Shown: positions 44,150 through 56,476, numbered from the stretch's first letter. The stretch: 64,000 bases of DNA from Auriscalpium vulgare (GCA_019915015.1 JAHBBC010000008.1:682001-746000), one strand, 5' to 3'. The notes: generated by a model not told the origin, from the sequence alone. Numbers and translations: made by a program.

Positions 44150-45910
44150 ATTGATGGTCTCATCCACCGGTTTCTTACCCACTGTCTCTCACATAAACAC
44201 GTCACACAAAATTTGATCAACAGGTGAGTTTTGTCTCTTCTGCCTGCCTTTTTTTTCGCCTTCCGCACGTCCTGACCACTGCTCCCTCGCCGATAATGCC
44301 GCCAACGCCCTCGCCGACGTTCCCAATGGCGTCCACTGGCACGCCCACCGCAAGTCAACACGCTCAACCGTCGCTCCCAGCACGCTCAACCGTCGCTCCC
44401 AGCACGCTCAAGTCTTGCTCTCATCACACCGTGCCGATGTCGACGCCCATGCATGCAACATACACGTCCAGAAGACGACGCAACACGGTAAGCAATCATC
44501 TTGACTAACAGCAGTACAGGACTGACACACCTTAGTGCGCACCCAATGTGGGCTCTCCAAGTCGTGTTCAGCGACGAGAACGAGCCATGTACGAACAGAA
44601 CACGCATGCCTGCCGACGGGCGATGGACGCAGCGCGACAACGATGAGAGGCCGGCTGGTGGAGTCGAGAAGCCGCGAAGACGCCGCAGCAATCTGCGCCT
44701 GCCACGACGTCGACTGTATGCACCCGCCCCAGCTGGCCAGCCCGCGAGACCATGCAGCAACGACGAGTGGCCGGCTTCGCGTGCCATTCACGCTGAAGCC
44801 GCCTCGTCCTTCTGCCTTGGCCTTCCTGCGCTCCAGTCTCGCGCGCAAATCGCGTCAAGACCCACCACAGCTCAGGCTGCATGCTCATGCCTTTTCCCAC
44901 TCTTCGCCCATCGCATCATCCAACAGAGAGAGGCCGCAAAACGTCGCTTATGAATTCAAGGGACTAGCTATCATACAACATCCATGGTATGCCCCGGCCA
45001 CAACGCCTGCAGCATCCTCATGCCCGACCCACTGCAGGTTCCCATTTCCCGTCGCCTTCCCACCCTCTCTTTCTTCCTACCCCCATCATCCCCTCCTCTT
45101 CGCGATTTCCCCCCCTCCCTCGTCTGGTCATCGCTCTCTTTGACACAGCCTCGTCTCTTCCTCGGAGGCTGGCATGCTTGCGACGTGCTCTTACTCAGCC
45201 CGGCATATCGAAGAGTCGTCGTCACCGTCGGCGGCGGCGACCCGGCCAGCCAATCACAAATGTGGCCGATGGCGTTCTCGTTGGTACGTCTATCATTATC
45301 ATTATCCATTGGACCTCGCGCTGACTTTCAATCGTGTTCTCTCATAGTCAAGAGTGTGCTCACCCCGAGTCCGGACTCCAGACCGCCGCGCGCTCAGTGG
45401 AACTTGTTATTCGTAGGTCATATCTGTGCTTCTCCCTCATAAATATGTCCTGTCGTGCTAATCTCCGTTTCTACATACTCGATAGATCTCGCCGGCACGT
45501 CGCATGCTCGGTCAGCCACGTCAAAGCCTCCCCGCGGAGCCGTGCAGCTATCTTTCGGTGAGACGTCTCCCCAAATTCCCAACGAGTCTAGAGCTGATAA
45601 ATAAAATCGGCCAGATCTCGACGCCTTTCACGCACGGGCTCCCTTTAAGGTGTCTGCGAGCGCACAGCCGCTCTTCTGTTCGTCTTGGAGCCGCCACACA
45701 CAGGATCCACGGCATCGGTACATACTTCGGCTGGCACGAAGATGTCGGCACGTTGGGCCATATTGCCGCGTCTTCAAATATGGCAGACACATGGATTGGC
45801 GTTGCATAGTCTCTTTCGATCAGTATAACATGCGTCTCCTGCAAGCTGCTCCCAGCGCGCGCGACACGGGCCTCGACCATAAGGCAAGTAGAGCCTGAAG
45901 ACTGTGCGCC
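44150..45910. other. Low-complexity Pro/Ser-rich reading frames inside the element
   Basis: Several overlapping frames on both strands are open for 100-200 codons (for example plus 44535-45143). They are dominated by Pro, Ser, Arg and Ala and contain no domain I recognise. A 22-bp unit is tandemly repeated at 44359-44402. Possible short introns can be drawn, but none is compelling. This may be further captured or decayed sequence. Confidence 0.4.
44359..44412. repeat. 22-bp tandem repeat, two and a half units
   Basis: CACGCTCAACCGTCGCTCCCAG occupies 44359-44380 and 44381-44402, and a 9-bp partial third unit follows. It lies in the Pro/Ser-rich region of the element. Confidence 0.85.
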
Positions 45911-46015
45911 GCATGCCCTCGTGAATGTAGCACTTCATTGTCCTGGCGCTGGAAACGAGACCGAGTACTTCCCCATCGATACATCAATCATACATTGCTA
46001 CGTGATATACCTATC

Positions 46016-47256
46016 TTAAACCGGCACACCAAACACATTTTCCTTCTGCAGTATATCATCGATCGTGCTGGAGAGAGTTTCTTGCCAGCCAATGTAGTCC
46101 TTGAGTCCGATGATCCGAGCCGCGCTCGAGTTATCGTAGATACCGTACGACCGGCCAGGAGGCTTATTTCCTGTAATGACGGGTAGGCGCTCCTTAAGCT
46201 CGGGACGCTCCCTGAGCAGGTACTCCGTGGCTTGCTTGTACGTGAACGAGCCACCTTTGATGACGATGCACTCTGGCGAGTCCGAGGGGGGCGCCTTCAG
46301 AGTGAGGACGTGTGCGCGAGCGGCATCGTGGACATTCACGAACTGCGGGTTGATCTGGGCGGGCAGTGGGCGGCCCTTCTCCCCTTTGATGAGCACGTAG
46401 ATCTGCTCGTTTGTACCCGCCGCCGGCGCGGTGATGACCTGCCCAGGGCCAGTGGGACCGTAGATATACGCAGGGTGCACTGCGCAAAATCAGTCCCGTG
46501 CGGGGATGGTGCGAGGACGGCATGCGCACCGGTAGCCACGTCCAATGCCGGATGCTCTGTGGCGAACTTCCACAACGCCTGCTCGGCAAGACCCTGAAAC
46601 GCCGCGTATACGGGGAGCCCGATATTTTCAGGCTAGAGCGCCTCCTCCCCGGTCATATTGTTGTGATCTTTGTGAGGCATATTACTATCCCAGGCATATC
46701 GGAAGCGACTTCCCAAAACGCACCTTTCTCGCCGATCGTGGCCTGCGCGGGCTGTGTGGGATTGTAAAGGGCGACTACGCTGCTCGTGACGACTATCTTC
46801 TTGATGCTCGCTTTCACCGCGGCCTCTATAACTTTCAAAGTTCCATCGACAGCGCTCTACGACAGGCTGAGTGCTTTGGTGACACCCTCGGGGCACTGTG
46901 ACATACCTGTAGGATGATCGCCGCACTAGCGCTGCCGAGGGGTGAGGCAACGTGGATAAGTGCGTCGGCGCCTGCGAAGATTAATTACTCCTAGAGAGCC
47001 CATGATAACCTATGCTTGCCTTTGAAGACATTGGATAAGTCTGACGTGGCCAAATCTTCCGCGACGACCACTTCGAACTTATCGCCGTACGACGTGTACT
47101 TCTCTGCTACCTTGGGGGCAGTTCGAGAACGCGCTACGCTGGAACCACTGATCGGTAATTGAGCTACTGATGTGAAGGACCTGTACGCACCCTCGCACTC
47201 TGTACCCGCTGTCGAGCAGCTGGGCAATGATGTGGGAACCGAGGAAACCGGAGGCG
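46016..47256 (-). pseudogene. Extended SDR (NAD-dependent epimerase/reductase-like) gene, broken, captured by the element
   Basis: The minus strand encodes an NAD(P)-binding Rossmann start (VTGASGFLGSHIIAQLLD), then ADALIHVASPLG, KIVVTSSVVALYNP and the C-terminal HPAYIYGPTGPGQ to GVPV part. The pattern is that of dihydroflavonol or aldehyde reductase-like SDRs. Lesions are visible. A TAG precedes the Rossmann motif with no start exon left. A TAG interrupts the segment before LPVYAAFQG. One region needs a frame change near 46690. The active-site Tyr-x3-Lys reads Y-A-A-F-Q, so the catalytic Lys is Gln. Introns are retained, so this is a captured genomic copy and not a retrocopy. Confidence 0.72.
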
Positions 47257-47337
47257 CCAGTGACCTATCGCTCATGAGTTGTCGCTCATGAGTTGAACCC
47301 TCAAAATTCAAGCTGATCGACAAGTGAGTACCACGCA

Positions 47338-47425
47338 CGGATCCTGCAGGATCCCGAAGCATTGTGCCTGGATCCCGTGGGATCCCGCGGGATCCTGCAG
47401 GATCCTGAGGGATCCTGCGGGATTA
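47338..47425. repeat. Right subterminal GGATCC array (11-bp period)
   Basis: Units of the form GGATCCTGCGG follow each other with an 11-bp period. GGATCCCGTGG, GGATCCCGCGG and GGATCCTGCAG are among them. Together with the left array it frames the cargo. Self-complementary units could form hairpins or bind a dimeric protein. Confidence 0.8.
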
Positions 47426-47474
47426 TGTGTTACAAGGGCAAAATGACATAATATTGTCCGGTATCGCTCGTGAA

Positions 47475-47481
47475 AGCAGGC
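47475..47481. repeat. Right putative target-site duplication AGCAGGC
   Basis: It is the partner of 40896-40902. Colinearity with the left unit resumes at once (CGATTGAAGGTGGGAC against CGACTGATCAAAGGTGGGAC). Confidence 0.6.
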
Positions 47482-47911
47482 CGATTGAAGGTGGGACGAG
47501 GTCAACGGGCATCGTCGGGCAGCGCACGGGGATTAAATTTCGGGCGGAGATTTCGGCCGACATGGGCCGCGTCGACTCGTCGTAGCTCGGTTGCAGCCTT
47601 CCGCACACATCCCACGCAGGGGTTCCCTACCTGAGCGACTCAACTCAGATGCAATCCGCAAAGCGTTTGGAGACACTGTCCGATACCTTGCTTGATGTGC
47701 TCGAGAGCATCCCGCGGAGGCTTAGCTGCAGAGAACACCCGATGTGCGTCGCAAGTTGCAACTGTCGTCTACCGTCATCGCTCACAGTGGCATCAACGGC
47801 AGACCCAACATATATTATCCACAACCTAGAGCCAATATTGCTCATAATGGCACTACAAACTAAATACGGTGGCCTTCGATGCGGTCAGATTCGACAAGAT
47901 CGCGTTGCAAA

Positions 47912-49048
47912 TTACTGCTCATGCTCGCCAGCGAGGGCAGTCGTGGTGATGCTTCCACCGACCTTCGTGGTTACGGCGGTGCTCTCCAAGGTGATGCTGG
48001 TGACTCCGCGCGCAGTAGCGATGTCATTGGCGGGTTGCACTGGTTGTTCGGAGACGCAGCCTAGCAGTCGCAGACATGTGAGCACCTATCCATTGCTCGC
48101 CGATGTCAAACTCCTTACCTTCGGCTTCGAGAACGTCAATCAGGGTATTGAGGTTTTCGACCGGCGGAATCTCTTCGTCGTCGTCAGCTTCATTGTCGTC
48201 GTTGCCTTGCAGGTCCGTATCTTCCGATGCACGTGGAAGCTCATCTTCATCAGCGAAACCTCCGCCGGTCTTCTCGATGTCAAAGGCTCCGGGCATCGAC
48301 TCAGAACTAATGACCTCGCCTGGAAAAGAAATTGCAGTTGCACCTTCGTTGATGCTAGATTATGTGACATACCTGGTACGCTTTTATTGATAACTGCGGA
48401 TGGGCCTAGCTCGCGCGTCAAGACTGCCTATACACGATGTGAGTAAGACCACCCTCCTGCCGCGGCGTCGCCGTACTGACCACAACATTCTCGTACGCGT
48501 CTTCTGCAAGCTTGTAGAACTTGAAGGCTTCAAGCGTATCGCGCAACGACGACATGCTAGTCGTTTTTGTCTGCACCTGCTTTCGATCCGTCATGAGTCT
48601 GTTGAAAGGTGAGCATGTTATCAATGGGCATGCTGGGTGATCCTCACTCTTTCCAACGCGAGAATAGCAGCTGCTGTTCTTCGGTAGGATGGCTGTCCAT
48701 GTACTTCTGGAGCAGTTCCAAGGATAGAAGTATCGCTTCGTCGCCCTGACGCATCAACGATCCGGCGGATAGGGACATGGTCAACTTGTTTAATGGTCGA
48801 TAAGTGAGGTCGCGGTGTGTTACTTGAATTTGAGGGGTTTGACGCCTCACAGTAGGCTTCATTTTATAGGCAGTCACATCGCGAAGCGGCTGTTTGCGCG
48901 ATTTTTTCACGTTCTGAATGCATCGCCCAGACAAGATGTCTTTGTTCTGGTTCATCGCATTCGGATGCCCTCGCGCGCCAAACACGCCGACGTAACCAGG
49001 GCACCTACGTTTTGTGTCTTGCAATTGTTCTGCATGTGGCGGTCGCAT
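47912..49048 (-). CDS. H2 (right copy): protein of unknown function, five exons
   Basis: The model is the left-hand gene shifted by exactly 710 bp plus the distance between units. Exons are 49048-48648, 48598-48481, 48427-48373, 48319-48119 and 48060-47912, for about 307 residues. Only a handful of residue changes separate the copies, for example L to V and N to K near the SGRCIQN segment and R to K in LLQKYMDS. All splice sites are kept. The acidic stretch at about 214-241 and the helical middle are unchanged. The gene lies directly beyond the 6.6-kb element, with H1 (right) upstream on the same strand. The very low divergence against H1 is the main point of interest. Confidence 0.6.
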
Positions 49049-49883
49049 GGCACGCCGCGTACCATGCGCTCACGAAGGGACAGGGAACGGGCGCGATCCC
49101 CACCATGACATTGTTCTCGAGCCAGTTTCCGGATACAATCGGCGGGCGCCCCGGGTCTGTTGCATCTATTGCAGAACAAGGCAACTACATGTGTCTTTAA
49201 TGTCCGTGCTTCCAATCATTGTATAGCCAATCGGAGCGCTGCTGTTACTGATGAGAACTTTCTCGCAGCTTCTGATCCCCGAAGTGCTGGGTGAAGGCTA
49301 TGCGGGCGCGGACTGTACATTTCCGAACTATGATTGGCTTGCCGGAAACTCGTGCGTCTGAGGCGTGCCGAGTTTGGAGTAAGAGAGACGGAAGGTACGA
49401 CGAACAACAGTGCTGACGCCCAGAATGATCAACCTCCTGTCCATTCCATGAACTGTGCGACAGGGCCTGAGACCGTCTCTAGGATGCGCGCCAGTGTGTA
49501 ACTTCCGCGAGCGGACGTGCCGCGGAGTGGGGCGCCATTTTGTCGGCCCTACGTGTTTGTTGTCTTGTTTTGGCCCTGACGTGTCCATGTATCCGTGCTT
49601 CTGGCACTTTGACGGCCTTGCGCGCGAGTTTTCCGCGAAGGTCTATCCTCTTATTCTTGTTTTCTGCGCTGATGCGTGGGCATGTCATTAAGGGTATCGG
49701 CAGTACGGGCGCCATGGCTGCTAGCATCAGACGGTGACAGCATCCAGAAACCCGATGCGAGGGAAGAAAATATGACAACTTCTGTAACACTACTGTCCAC
49801 GGGATATCGATTTAAATACATATCACGGCACTGAAAAGCTATGGCGCCTGCGCCGATAGGGAGCTACTACGGCAGATGTATCA

Positions 49884-51108
49884 TCAGGGCTTTGGCTCGA
49901 CAGAAAGGAGAGGCACATCGCAGCCATCGACAGATGAGTGAGTGGAACCTACGCAGAGTGAGACGGCGGAATGGATACGAGGCGAAAAGGTAACGTACCT
50001 TCCGCAGAGCCGCTCTCGGCGCGGATGGCCGACTGAGGAACTAGCGCAGATGTCTCGTCATGACTGGATGTATCTTCTCCATGGCTAGATGTGCCTCCAC
50101 GGTTGAATGTATCGCCATGACTGGATGAGCCCGTGGTAGGCCCATCGGCGGATTGAGGGATTTTGTCGAGAGGGATGTGTTCATTTTTGGAGTCCTTGAG
50201 ATCTGTGCCCGCAGGTGCAGTTCCGCGAGGCAGTCTGTCGATCTCCGGCTCTAAACAGAGTTTCAACTAAGCGACATCATAGGTGGGGCGTTCCTTCAAA
50301 AACGTACGGAGGGAAGACCCCAAGGCTCGAGCTTGATTCGTTTCAGACGGATTCGGTCCGCCAACTTGCCCGTGGGTTGCTTCGTTGAAGTAGTCCGCGT
50401 ATTTAGCTCTGTCTTCTTTGCGCTTCGCATCCCTTTCCGCTGAGAGGACAGAATGAAGTCAGGTCATTGATCATGAGGCTTGAAGTTGAAGGCTTACCGA
50501 GTAGAATTGTACGAGCTTCCAAGTCCGTTACCCCGTCTTGTGCAACCATACGCGAGGCATTCTGTGAACCAGGAACGGGGTGATTAGGAACCAGAGGCCC
50601 AGCGCACGTGGTTGAAATACATCACATATGTATCCACGTAGATTTGTTTGGTGAAGTCTTTGAAATCGCGATGGCCTCTTGAGTTGAACGATCTCTTGAC
50701 TTTACTCAGCCAGCCACCGGCCGACTGTGATTCGGCGACGGACAAAGTTGTGAACACATTCATGGCACTGCATGCCAGTGCGAAAGCGTTAGTATGTAGC
50801 AGCAACGAAGGAAAGCCGAAGACGAACATTTTATATCTGGCTGACAAATTCACATATACTTGGGTCGGTATACCCAACTTATACTGATCCAGCAGCCTAG
50901 TAACCTCATCCAAGTACGCGTCTGCACGAGCCAGGCAATCACCTCGAGTCCTCTGTTTAGCTTCCTTGAAGGCGAACTTCGCTGCCTTCACCACTATGGG
51001 ATCGACGACCATAGTGAAGGTTGCTCCGGCAAATTGCGAGCCGTAAGCTTCACGAGCGCCGCTGCCAGTGCTCTGCTGATACGGAGGCGGAGGGGCGGAA
51101 GTGGACAT
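49884..51108 (-). CDS. H1 (right copy): protein of unknown function, divergent from kinase K11
   Basis: Exons are 51108-50828, 50767-50608, 50561-50498, 50439-50308, 50250-49999 and 49948-49884, for 317 residues. Intron positions are the same as in the left copy and lengths are nearly so (60, 46, 58, 57 and 50 nt). MSTSAPPPPYQQ, GATF.MVVDPI, KLGIPT.VYV and the SAIRAESGSAEG segment are conserved. Much of the rest differs: roughly a third of aligned residues in exon 1 are changed by eye. The Ser/His/Gly repeat part is rearranged. Intron 1 here is 60 nt and stop-free, so it is also readable as coding. The ATG is 394 bp from the divergent K11 start. Confidence 0.65.
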
Positions 51109-51193
51109 GATCACAGGCAGATGTGTTGGAGACGATGTTTGGACGAGAAAGTAGGAGTGGTAGGCTGCTTCCCCAATCCAAAAGCAACCTGCG

Positions 51194-51200
51194 TTATATA
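51194..51200 (-). promoter_or_regulatory. TATA-like box of H1 (right)
   Basis: It reads TATATAA on the minus strand, 86-92 bp before the ATG, matching the left copy in place and sequence context (AGCAACCTGCGTTATATA). Confidence 0.45.
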
Positions 51201-51501
51201 GCTATCGAGTCCGCCAGTCTAAGGACGCACTGAGAGTAAGCTTCCGACGTAAAGGCTCCGATTTGGCGCCAAAGAATGGTTGCCTTGTTCACAGCCAACT
51301 GAGAACAAAGCCAACGCCGTAAGATGACTATATGTAGAGTGACAGCCATCGCGCGCGTGGGGATTGCGAAAACAAAAGACTTCTCTATGGGCGGAGCGCC
51401 CGGCGGCACCGATTCGCACGCTTTCGCACGCTGTCCGCGCCGCATGTTGGTTCAAATCTCGGGTGTCGACGACACGCCTGCTCTTCAACAGCTCCAGCTA
51501 C

Positions 51502-52820
51502 ATGCGACCTCCCCTCATCGACAACGAGGTTTATCAGTCCGCTCCGTCTATTGACTTCCCAGGAGGATTGACCCCCTTAGAAAAGTGGTGGGTCGAGCAC
51601 CGGGAGTGGCTTCAGGAATGTGGCTACACCCTGCGGCGTCGCTACCAGGCAGACTGGACTCCGTCCTGGAAGCCGGAACAGTTCTTCCTTTTCTTTGAAG
51701 ATGGCGTCGCGGTAGTGCGTTGCAGATCTTCTCCCCATCGGCTGACTCTAGACTCACAGCTATTAGACTCTTATTATGGACGCTACCCGCTCATCTGACG
51801 GGCTTCACGTCGCTATTAAGCGGGTCTGCGTCAATGCCGCCTCCGAAGAAGTAGACGTTTATCAGCGCATGATATCTGAACCAATTTCCTCCGACCCCCG
51901 GAACCGGACTGTCCCTCTGCTCGACATTTTGCAAGTGCCAGACGGATCCGACGATCGCCTCCTCGTTATGCCGTTGTTGAGGCCTTTTGACAACCCTGCA
52001 TTTGAGACGTTTGGAGAAGCCGTTGCTTTTTTTACCCAGATATTCGAGGTGTGTGGTGTCTGATTTTTGCATTGCATTGTTTGACTGATATACGCCCCAT
52101 GTAGGCCATACAACTAATGCACGACCATCGCATCGCGCACAGGTCGGTTATCACGCTCAGCATATGTTGGAAGTGGCTGACCTCCTGAAGGGACTGCACA
52201 TACAACAATATCATGCTGGACCCAAGCGGCATGTTTCCGGTTCCTTTCCACCCAGCGAGTATTAACCGCCGTCGAAATTGGAAAAGAAACTTGCCGCACC
52301 TCACACGCACTCAGCGTCCTCCACGGTATTTCCTCATCGACTTTGGTCTTTCCCGCCAGTATCCACCGGCCGAAGTTCCCTATGACCTCCCCATCCGTGG
52401 AGGCGACAAGACCGTCCCTGAACATGATAACGAGACGGAACTTTGTGATCAATACGCTGTCGACGTTTATTACCTCGGCAACCTCGTCCGAGAGCGATTT
52501 ATGGGGGTAGGAGCTTATCCCCCGGGCCACGCGCGCACATTCTGTTCGCTGATCAGCTCTGACAGAAATACCATGGATTTGAGTTTATGCAACCTCTGGT
52601 AGGAGACATGGTCGCGGTCAATCCCTCCATGCGTCCCACAATGGACGGCGTTGTTACTCGCTTCAAGGAAATACGAGAATCGCTCAGCTCCTGGAAATTG
52701 CGCTCGCGATTGGTCCGGAGGAAGGATTGGGCCGTCGTCAGCTTGTACAAGTCATTCGGTCACTGGTATCGTCGGCTGGGCTATCTTGCTACGAGGAAAC
52801 CTGCAATTCCCGATGCTTAA
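51502..52820 (+). CDS. K11: B-type kinase-like protein, intact
   Basis: It encodes 367 residues. Exons are 51502-51714, 51767-52048, 52105-52142, 52191-52506 and 52566-52820. It is the paralog of K3. EKWWVEHREWLQECGY, V-A-I-K, HDHRIAHRDC, LIDFGLSR, GGDKTVPEHD and D-V-Y-Y-L-G are all present. Exons 1 and 2 and the first part of exon 4 differ from K3 at many positions. Exon 5 and the 3' flank are almost identical. The last intron is 59 nt and would shift the frame if retained. It is divergent from H1 (right). Substrate and role are unknown. Confidence 0.86.
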
Positions 52821-55205
52821 CCCGTCTTTACCATGTTCACTTGTCGGCACTTACACAAGTTCCTCTTGATACCACTGTTTCGATTTGATCTCTAGCTTTC
52901 CATACATCTTTGCTCGCAGCTTATCGCTCTATAGCCCTCCCACTCGTTACGTTTTATCGCTCACATGCTGTCCAACTCGTGGCGCGCACTCGGTGTAGAG
53001 AGGCTTGGCCACCCTCTGTTGTCCGTCGGGACAGGTCCATGAAGTCTACTCAATTGCCGTTGCCTTGCACGTAAGATGGCAGTACAGCACTCTGGAGAGT
53101 TACGCAGGGAACGCGACCATAGTAACGGACGCACGAACAATGCCGGCGATATTACCAGGGAGTTGGGGAGAAGCGAGCGGCGCGAGATGGTGCCCAGATG
53201 AACACAAGGGCTCCGGCGTCCGTGCTGGGATCATGCTTCATTCGTCGCGATGCATATCAGCGCTGATACGTACAAGAAGCGGCGCCGACTGCTACATAGA
53301 TCTCGCGCTGTGCAAACCTTGGGACACAAGGGGGCCGATTGACAGCATTCGCTTATCTGTGAGAAAATCGTCGACATGAAAGTACTCCAGTTAAGAAACA
53401 AAAGACAGACAAGTAAGGAATGGCAAAAATCACCGCACGGCGCAGAGCCATCGAAAGATGGTAGACATTACGCCGGGGAACTGCGTCCCGATGGAAGCGG
53501 TATGGGCGGGGTGCTACGTGGAGATCGCTAACTCTTTGGACATCGCTTGCGATGAATTGTGCACGCACCGGAACGCTAGAATATTCAGACGACCCGACTC
53601 GCCCACTCGACTAGTAGATGCGATACAGGCGACACCGTGTTCGCAGCTGTGCCCTTTGGCCGTGATGGCGCCGGAGTGCCGCGGAGTCTGAGCGGGGCCG
53701 ACAACGTGGCGGGCGCATATCCCTAGCCACACTCCTGCGCACCATCGTCGATTTTCAGTCAGGTTACGTGGTGTTCCTGCAGTAGATGGATGAGTGACGA
53801 GTAAGCGACCTGCCCACCCGCAAGAAAAAATAAATAGCGCGCACTTACGTCACGGATGGCCAGCAGACCCTGCCAACACATGGGCCGAGATCACGGTGCC
53901 TTGTAGGCACGCGCTGCTCGAGGTCCATCGCGATTCCAAACGTTGCGCGACGCAGCCTTCATCGACCCGCAGTGTGGAGGGAGTTTGCGACCATGAGGAA
54001 GACACCAACGGTGCGGGCACCCGCCGCAAATTGACCATCGTGGCCATTACGAAGGCTCCATCTTAGACGGCATAGAGCTCCGCATGAAAGTCGTATAGGG
54101 AGGTCGGAAGTGGCCGCACCAGAATACCGTGATTGGATGTAAGCTGCCGACCAGAGCTACGCAACTTCGAGCCCGCAGCGCGTCTTGAACGAGAATGAGC
54201 TTGGGAAACTCCACCCTAAATTCTGTAGTAATTTGCGAGGTAAATAGATACAGGGAAGAATCGCGTGGGAGGAGTCCGAGCCGCACAATGTCCTTCATCA
54301 AGACGCTATTCCCGACCTGAATTGTTCATTAGGAAAAGTTATTATGCATAGGATGAAGAGAGAAAGACGAGATATGCACTCACTGGAGGCCTACGCGACG
54401 AGCTGTGCGCAGTCGGCATGCGCGCCGGCAAGCAGGCCGCAATCCACACCCAACAGACGGGTGATTGATATTGACCGAGGGCAGATGAGTCGCCGAGGAT
54501 TCGTTAGAATGCCTCGGTAGCCCGGCGGACTGATCTAGACGTTGTTCCCGCACGAGGGGAAACTGCTGAGCGGGAACATACGCAGATCCGACACAAAGCC
54601 TGCTCGTGTGGTCGGTGACGGACTTCAGGATGTCTCTTATTCGATGATTGTCCTATAACATCGGCCGCAGCGACAGCAGTTGCGACGCTCTGATGCGTTG
54701 TCCACACAGGCTAAAGCTGCAGTCAGCAAGAGGCGATATCAGTCTATCATAAAAACGCACCTCAAATACAACCCATGCGCACGCCAGCGTGGAGATCTCA
54801 GGCCCTTTCTCCCACTACTGCCAACGATCACGTCGTCGTTGCGTCGTCCGGTCGTCATTGCGTCGTCCGTCGTCGAGCTTGCGAACTTCGCGCCATAGGT
54901 TACCAGGGATGAGGAGGACTTCAGACCGTAGCACTAATGCGAGTGCGCTCGTGTTCAGTATAACAAGGCTTTGTGCTGGTGGTGGACGTGTTGCGGTTGC
55001 GTTGGGGGCAGCGAGGCTCGGCCGGTTGTGACCGGGCCGCGGATGCACAGCCACAGCCGTCGTTGCGGCCAGTCGTCGCCCCGCCGTGAGCTATTGTTCT
55101 AACATCGGCGTTGGATATGATGTACTTCCTCGCCCACTCACTGAACACCTCGCCCCCACTCCCGCTCATCGCCCTTGCTCAGCCTATCCACCAGCCTGGG
55201 TCACC
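52821..55205. repeat. Spacer between K11 and K12
   Basis: 52821-53880 is nearly identical to 12156-13200. 53880-54360 resembles 35280-35760. 54360-55205 is the A-type 5' flank with a degenerate minisatellite near 54830. A mini-ORF copy is at 53458-53691. No gene is called. Confidence 0.6.
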
Positions 55206-56476
55206 ATGCCACGAGCCGTCCTCGATGCTGACGGCACATTCGAAGTGCCAGATGAGTGGGCCCTCCCGTTCCCCGGCGCATGGAGTCATGAAGAGAAGTG
55301 GTGGACAGAGCATCGGGAATGGCTTGCTACGTGTGGCTACAAACTCAGGCGTCGCTATCAAGCCGACTGGACACCGTCTTTCAAACCGGAACAATACCTT
55401 GACAAATTCGAAGATGGAGTTCGCGTATATGTGAGCTTTCTACCAATATCTCAGGCTACTAATGCTCAGTGCATCTTCCAGAAACCGGTAATGGACGCCA
55501 CGCGCATCGTCGATGGAGTCGAGCATGCTGTTATTTTGAAGAGAGTGCCCGCTGGTGACGACAGAGAAGAAGTGGAGACGTTCAAGCTCTTGACGTCCGA
55601 GCCTCTTGCTTTGGATCCACGGAACCATACGGCTCCTTTGCTCGGGGTTTTACAGGTACCAGACGAGCCCAATCGCTTACTTGTAATGCCGCTCTTGAGG
55701 CTCCACGACGACCCCAAGTTTGAGACTTTCGGGGAAGCCATGGCTTTCTTCACGCAAATCTTCGAGGTGCGTAGCTCCAGCGGCATTCGTTCGGTTCTTT
55801 CAATATTTATCTGAGCAACTCGTAAGGGTATCCAATATTGCAGGGATTGCACACACAACAACATCATGCTCGATCCCACCGGCATGTATACAGTCCCATA
55901 CCATCCTATAAAGCAAAATATGCGTCGAGATTGGAAAGGCAAGGTGAAGCCTCATCGCACGCGTACGCAACTGTCGCCGCACTATTTTTTCATCGACTTT
56001 GGTCTATCCCGTTTCTACCCTCCAACCGATGATGGCAGCCCGCCTATGGATTTCCCCGTGCGGGGTGGCGACAAAACTGTCCCGGAGCATGCCAATCGCG
56101 ATGAGCCATGCGACCCGTTTGCCGTGGACGTCTACTACCTCGGGAACATCATTCGCGAACGCTTTATGATGGTAATCATTCGCCCTCTCACTATACCTCT
56201 GTGCTAAACGCCGTATTCCAGAAGTACCACGGATTTTCCTTCATGCACCCTCTGGTGAAAGACATGGTCGCACGCGACCCGTCGAAGCGGCCGAAGATGG
56301 TTGAAGTCGTGGCGCGCTTCAAGGAAATTCGGGAGTCAGTGAATTTCTGGAAGCTGCGCTCGCGCATGGTTTACAGGAAAGAATGGCGCATTGTCGGCTT
56401 CTGGAGGTCGCTGGGTCATTGGTATCGTCGACTGGGGTACATCATCACGAGGAAACCTGCTATCCCTGATCCATAG
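55206..56476 (+). CDS. K12: A-type kinase-like protein with a deleted catalytic-loop micro-exon
   Basis: Exons are 55206-55430, 55482-55766, 55827-56171 and 56222-56476, for 369 residues. Intron 3 and most of the micro-exon are gone. The third exon begins with the first 10 nt of the micro-exon, continues with seven bases from the old intron end, and then runs into the DFG exon. The frame is kept. The segment LMHEHRIAHRDC of relatives becomes QYCRDC, so the HRD His is Cys while Arg-Asp, the Asn of THNNIM and DFG remain. EKWWTEHREWLATCGY, the VILKR lysine, PE and the PAIPDP tail are intact. The protein is about seven residues shorter in the catalytic loop. It may be a pseudokinase or a recently damaged gene. 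Confidence 0.78.

Larger units (their letters stand above)
40903..47474. mobile_element. 6.6-kb cargo-bearing DNA element (non-autonomous)
   Basis: The element is defined by its absence from the otherwise colinear left unit. Its ends share the 13-bp inverted repeat CGGACAATATTAT at 40918-40930 and 47448-47460, about 15 bp from each border. Inside these lie GGATCC-rich arrays. The interior holds a Cys/His-rich gene and an SRPK fragment on the plus strand, and a TET/JBP-like dioxygenase and a broken SDR gene on the minus strand. I see no transposase. TET/JBP genes of mushrooms are known to travel with KDZ-class DNA transposons, so a KDZ relative is a reasonable guess. Insertion happened after the large duplication, since the flanks are nearly identical to the empty site. 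Confidence 0.75.

Noticed and set aside
44535..45143. 202-codon plus-strand frame in the large element
   Set aside because: Low-complexity Pro/Ser/Arg composition, competing frames on both strands and no domain.
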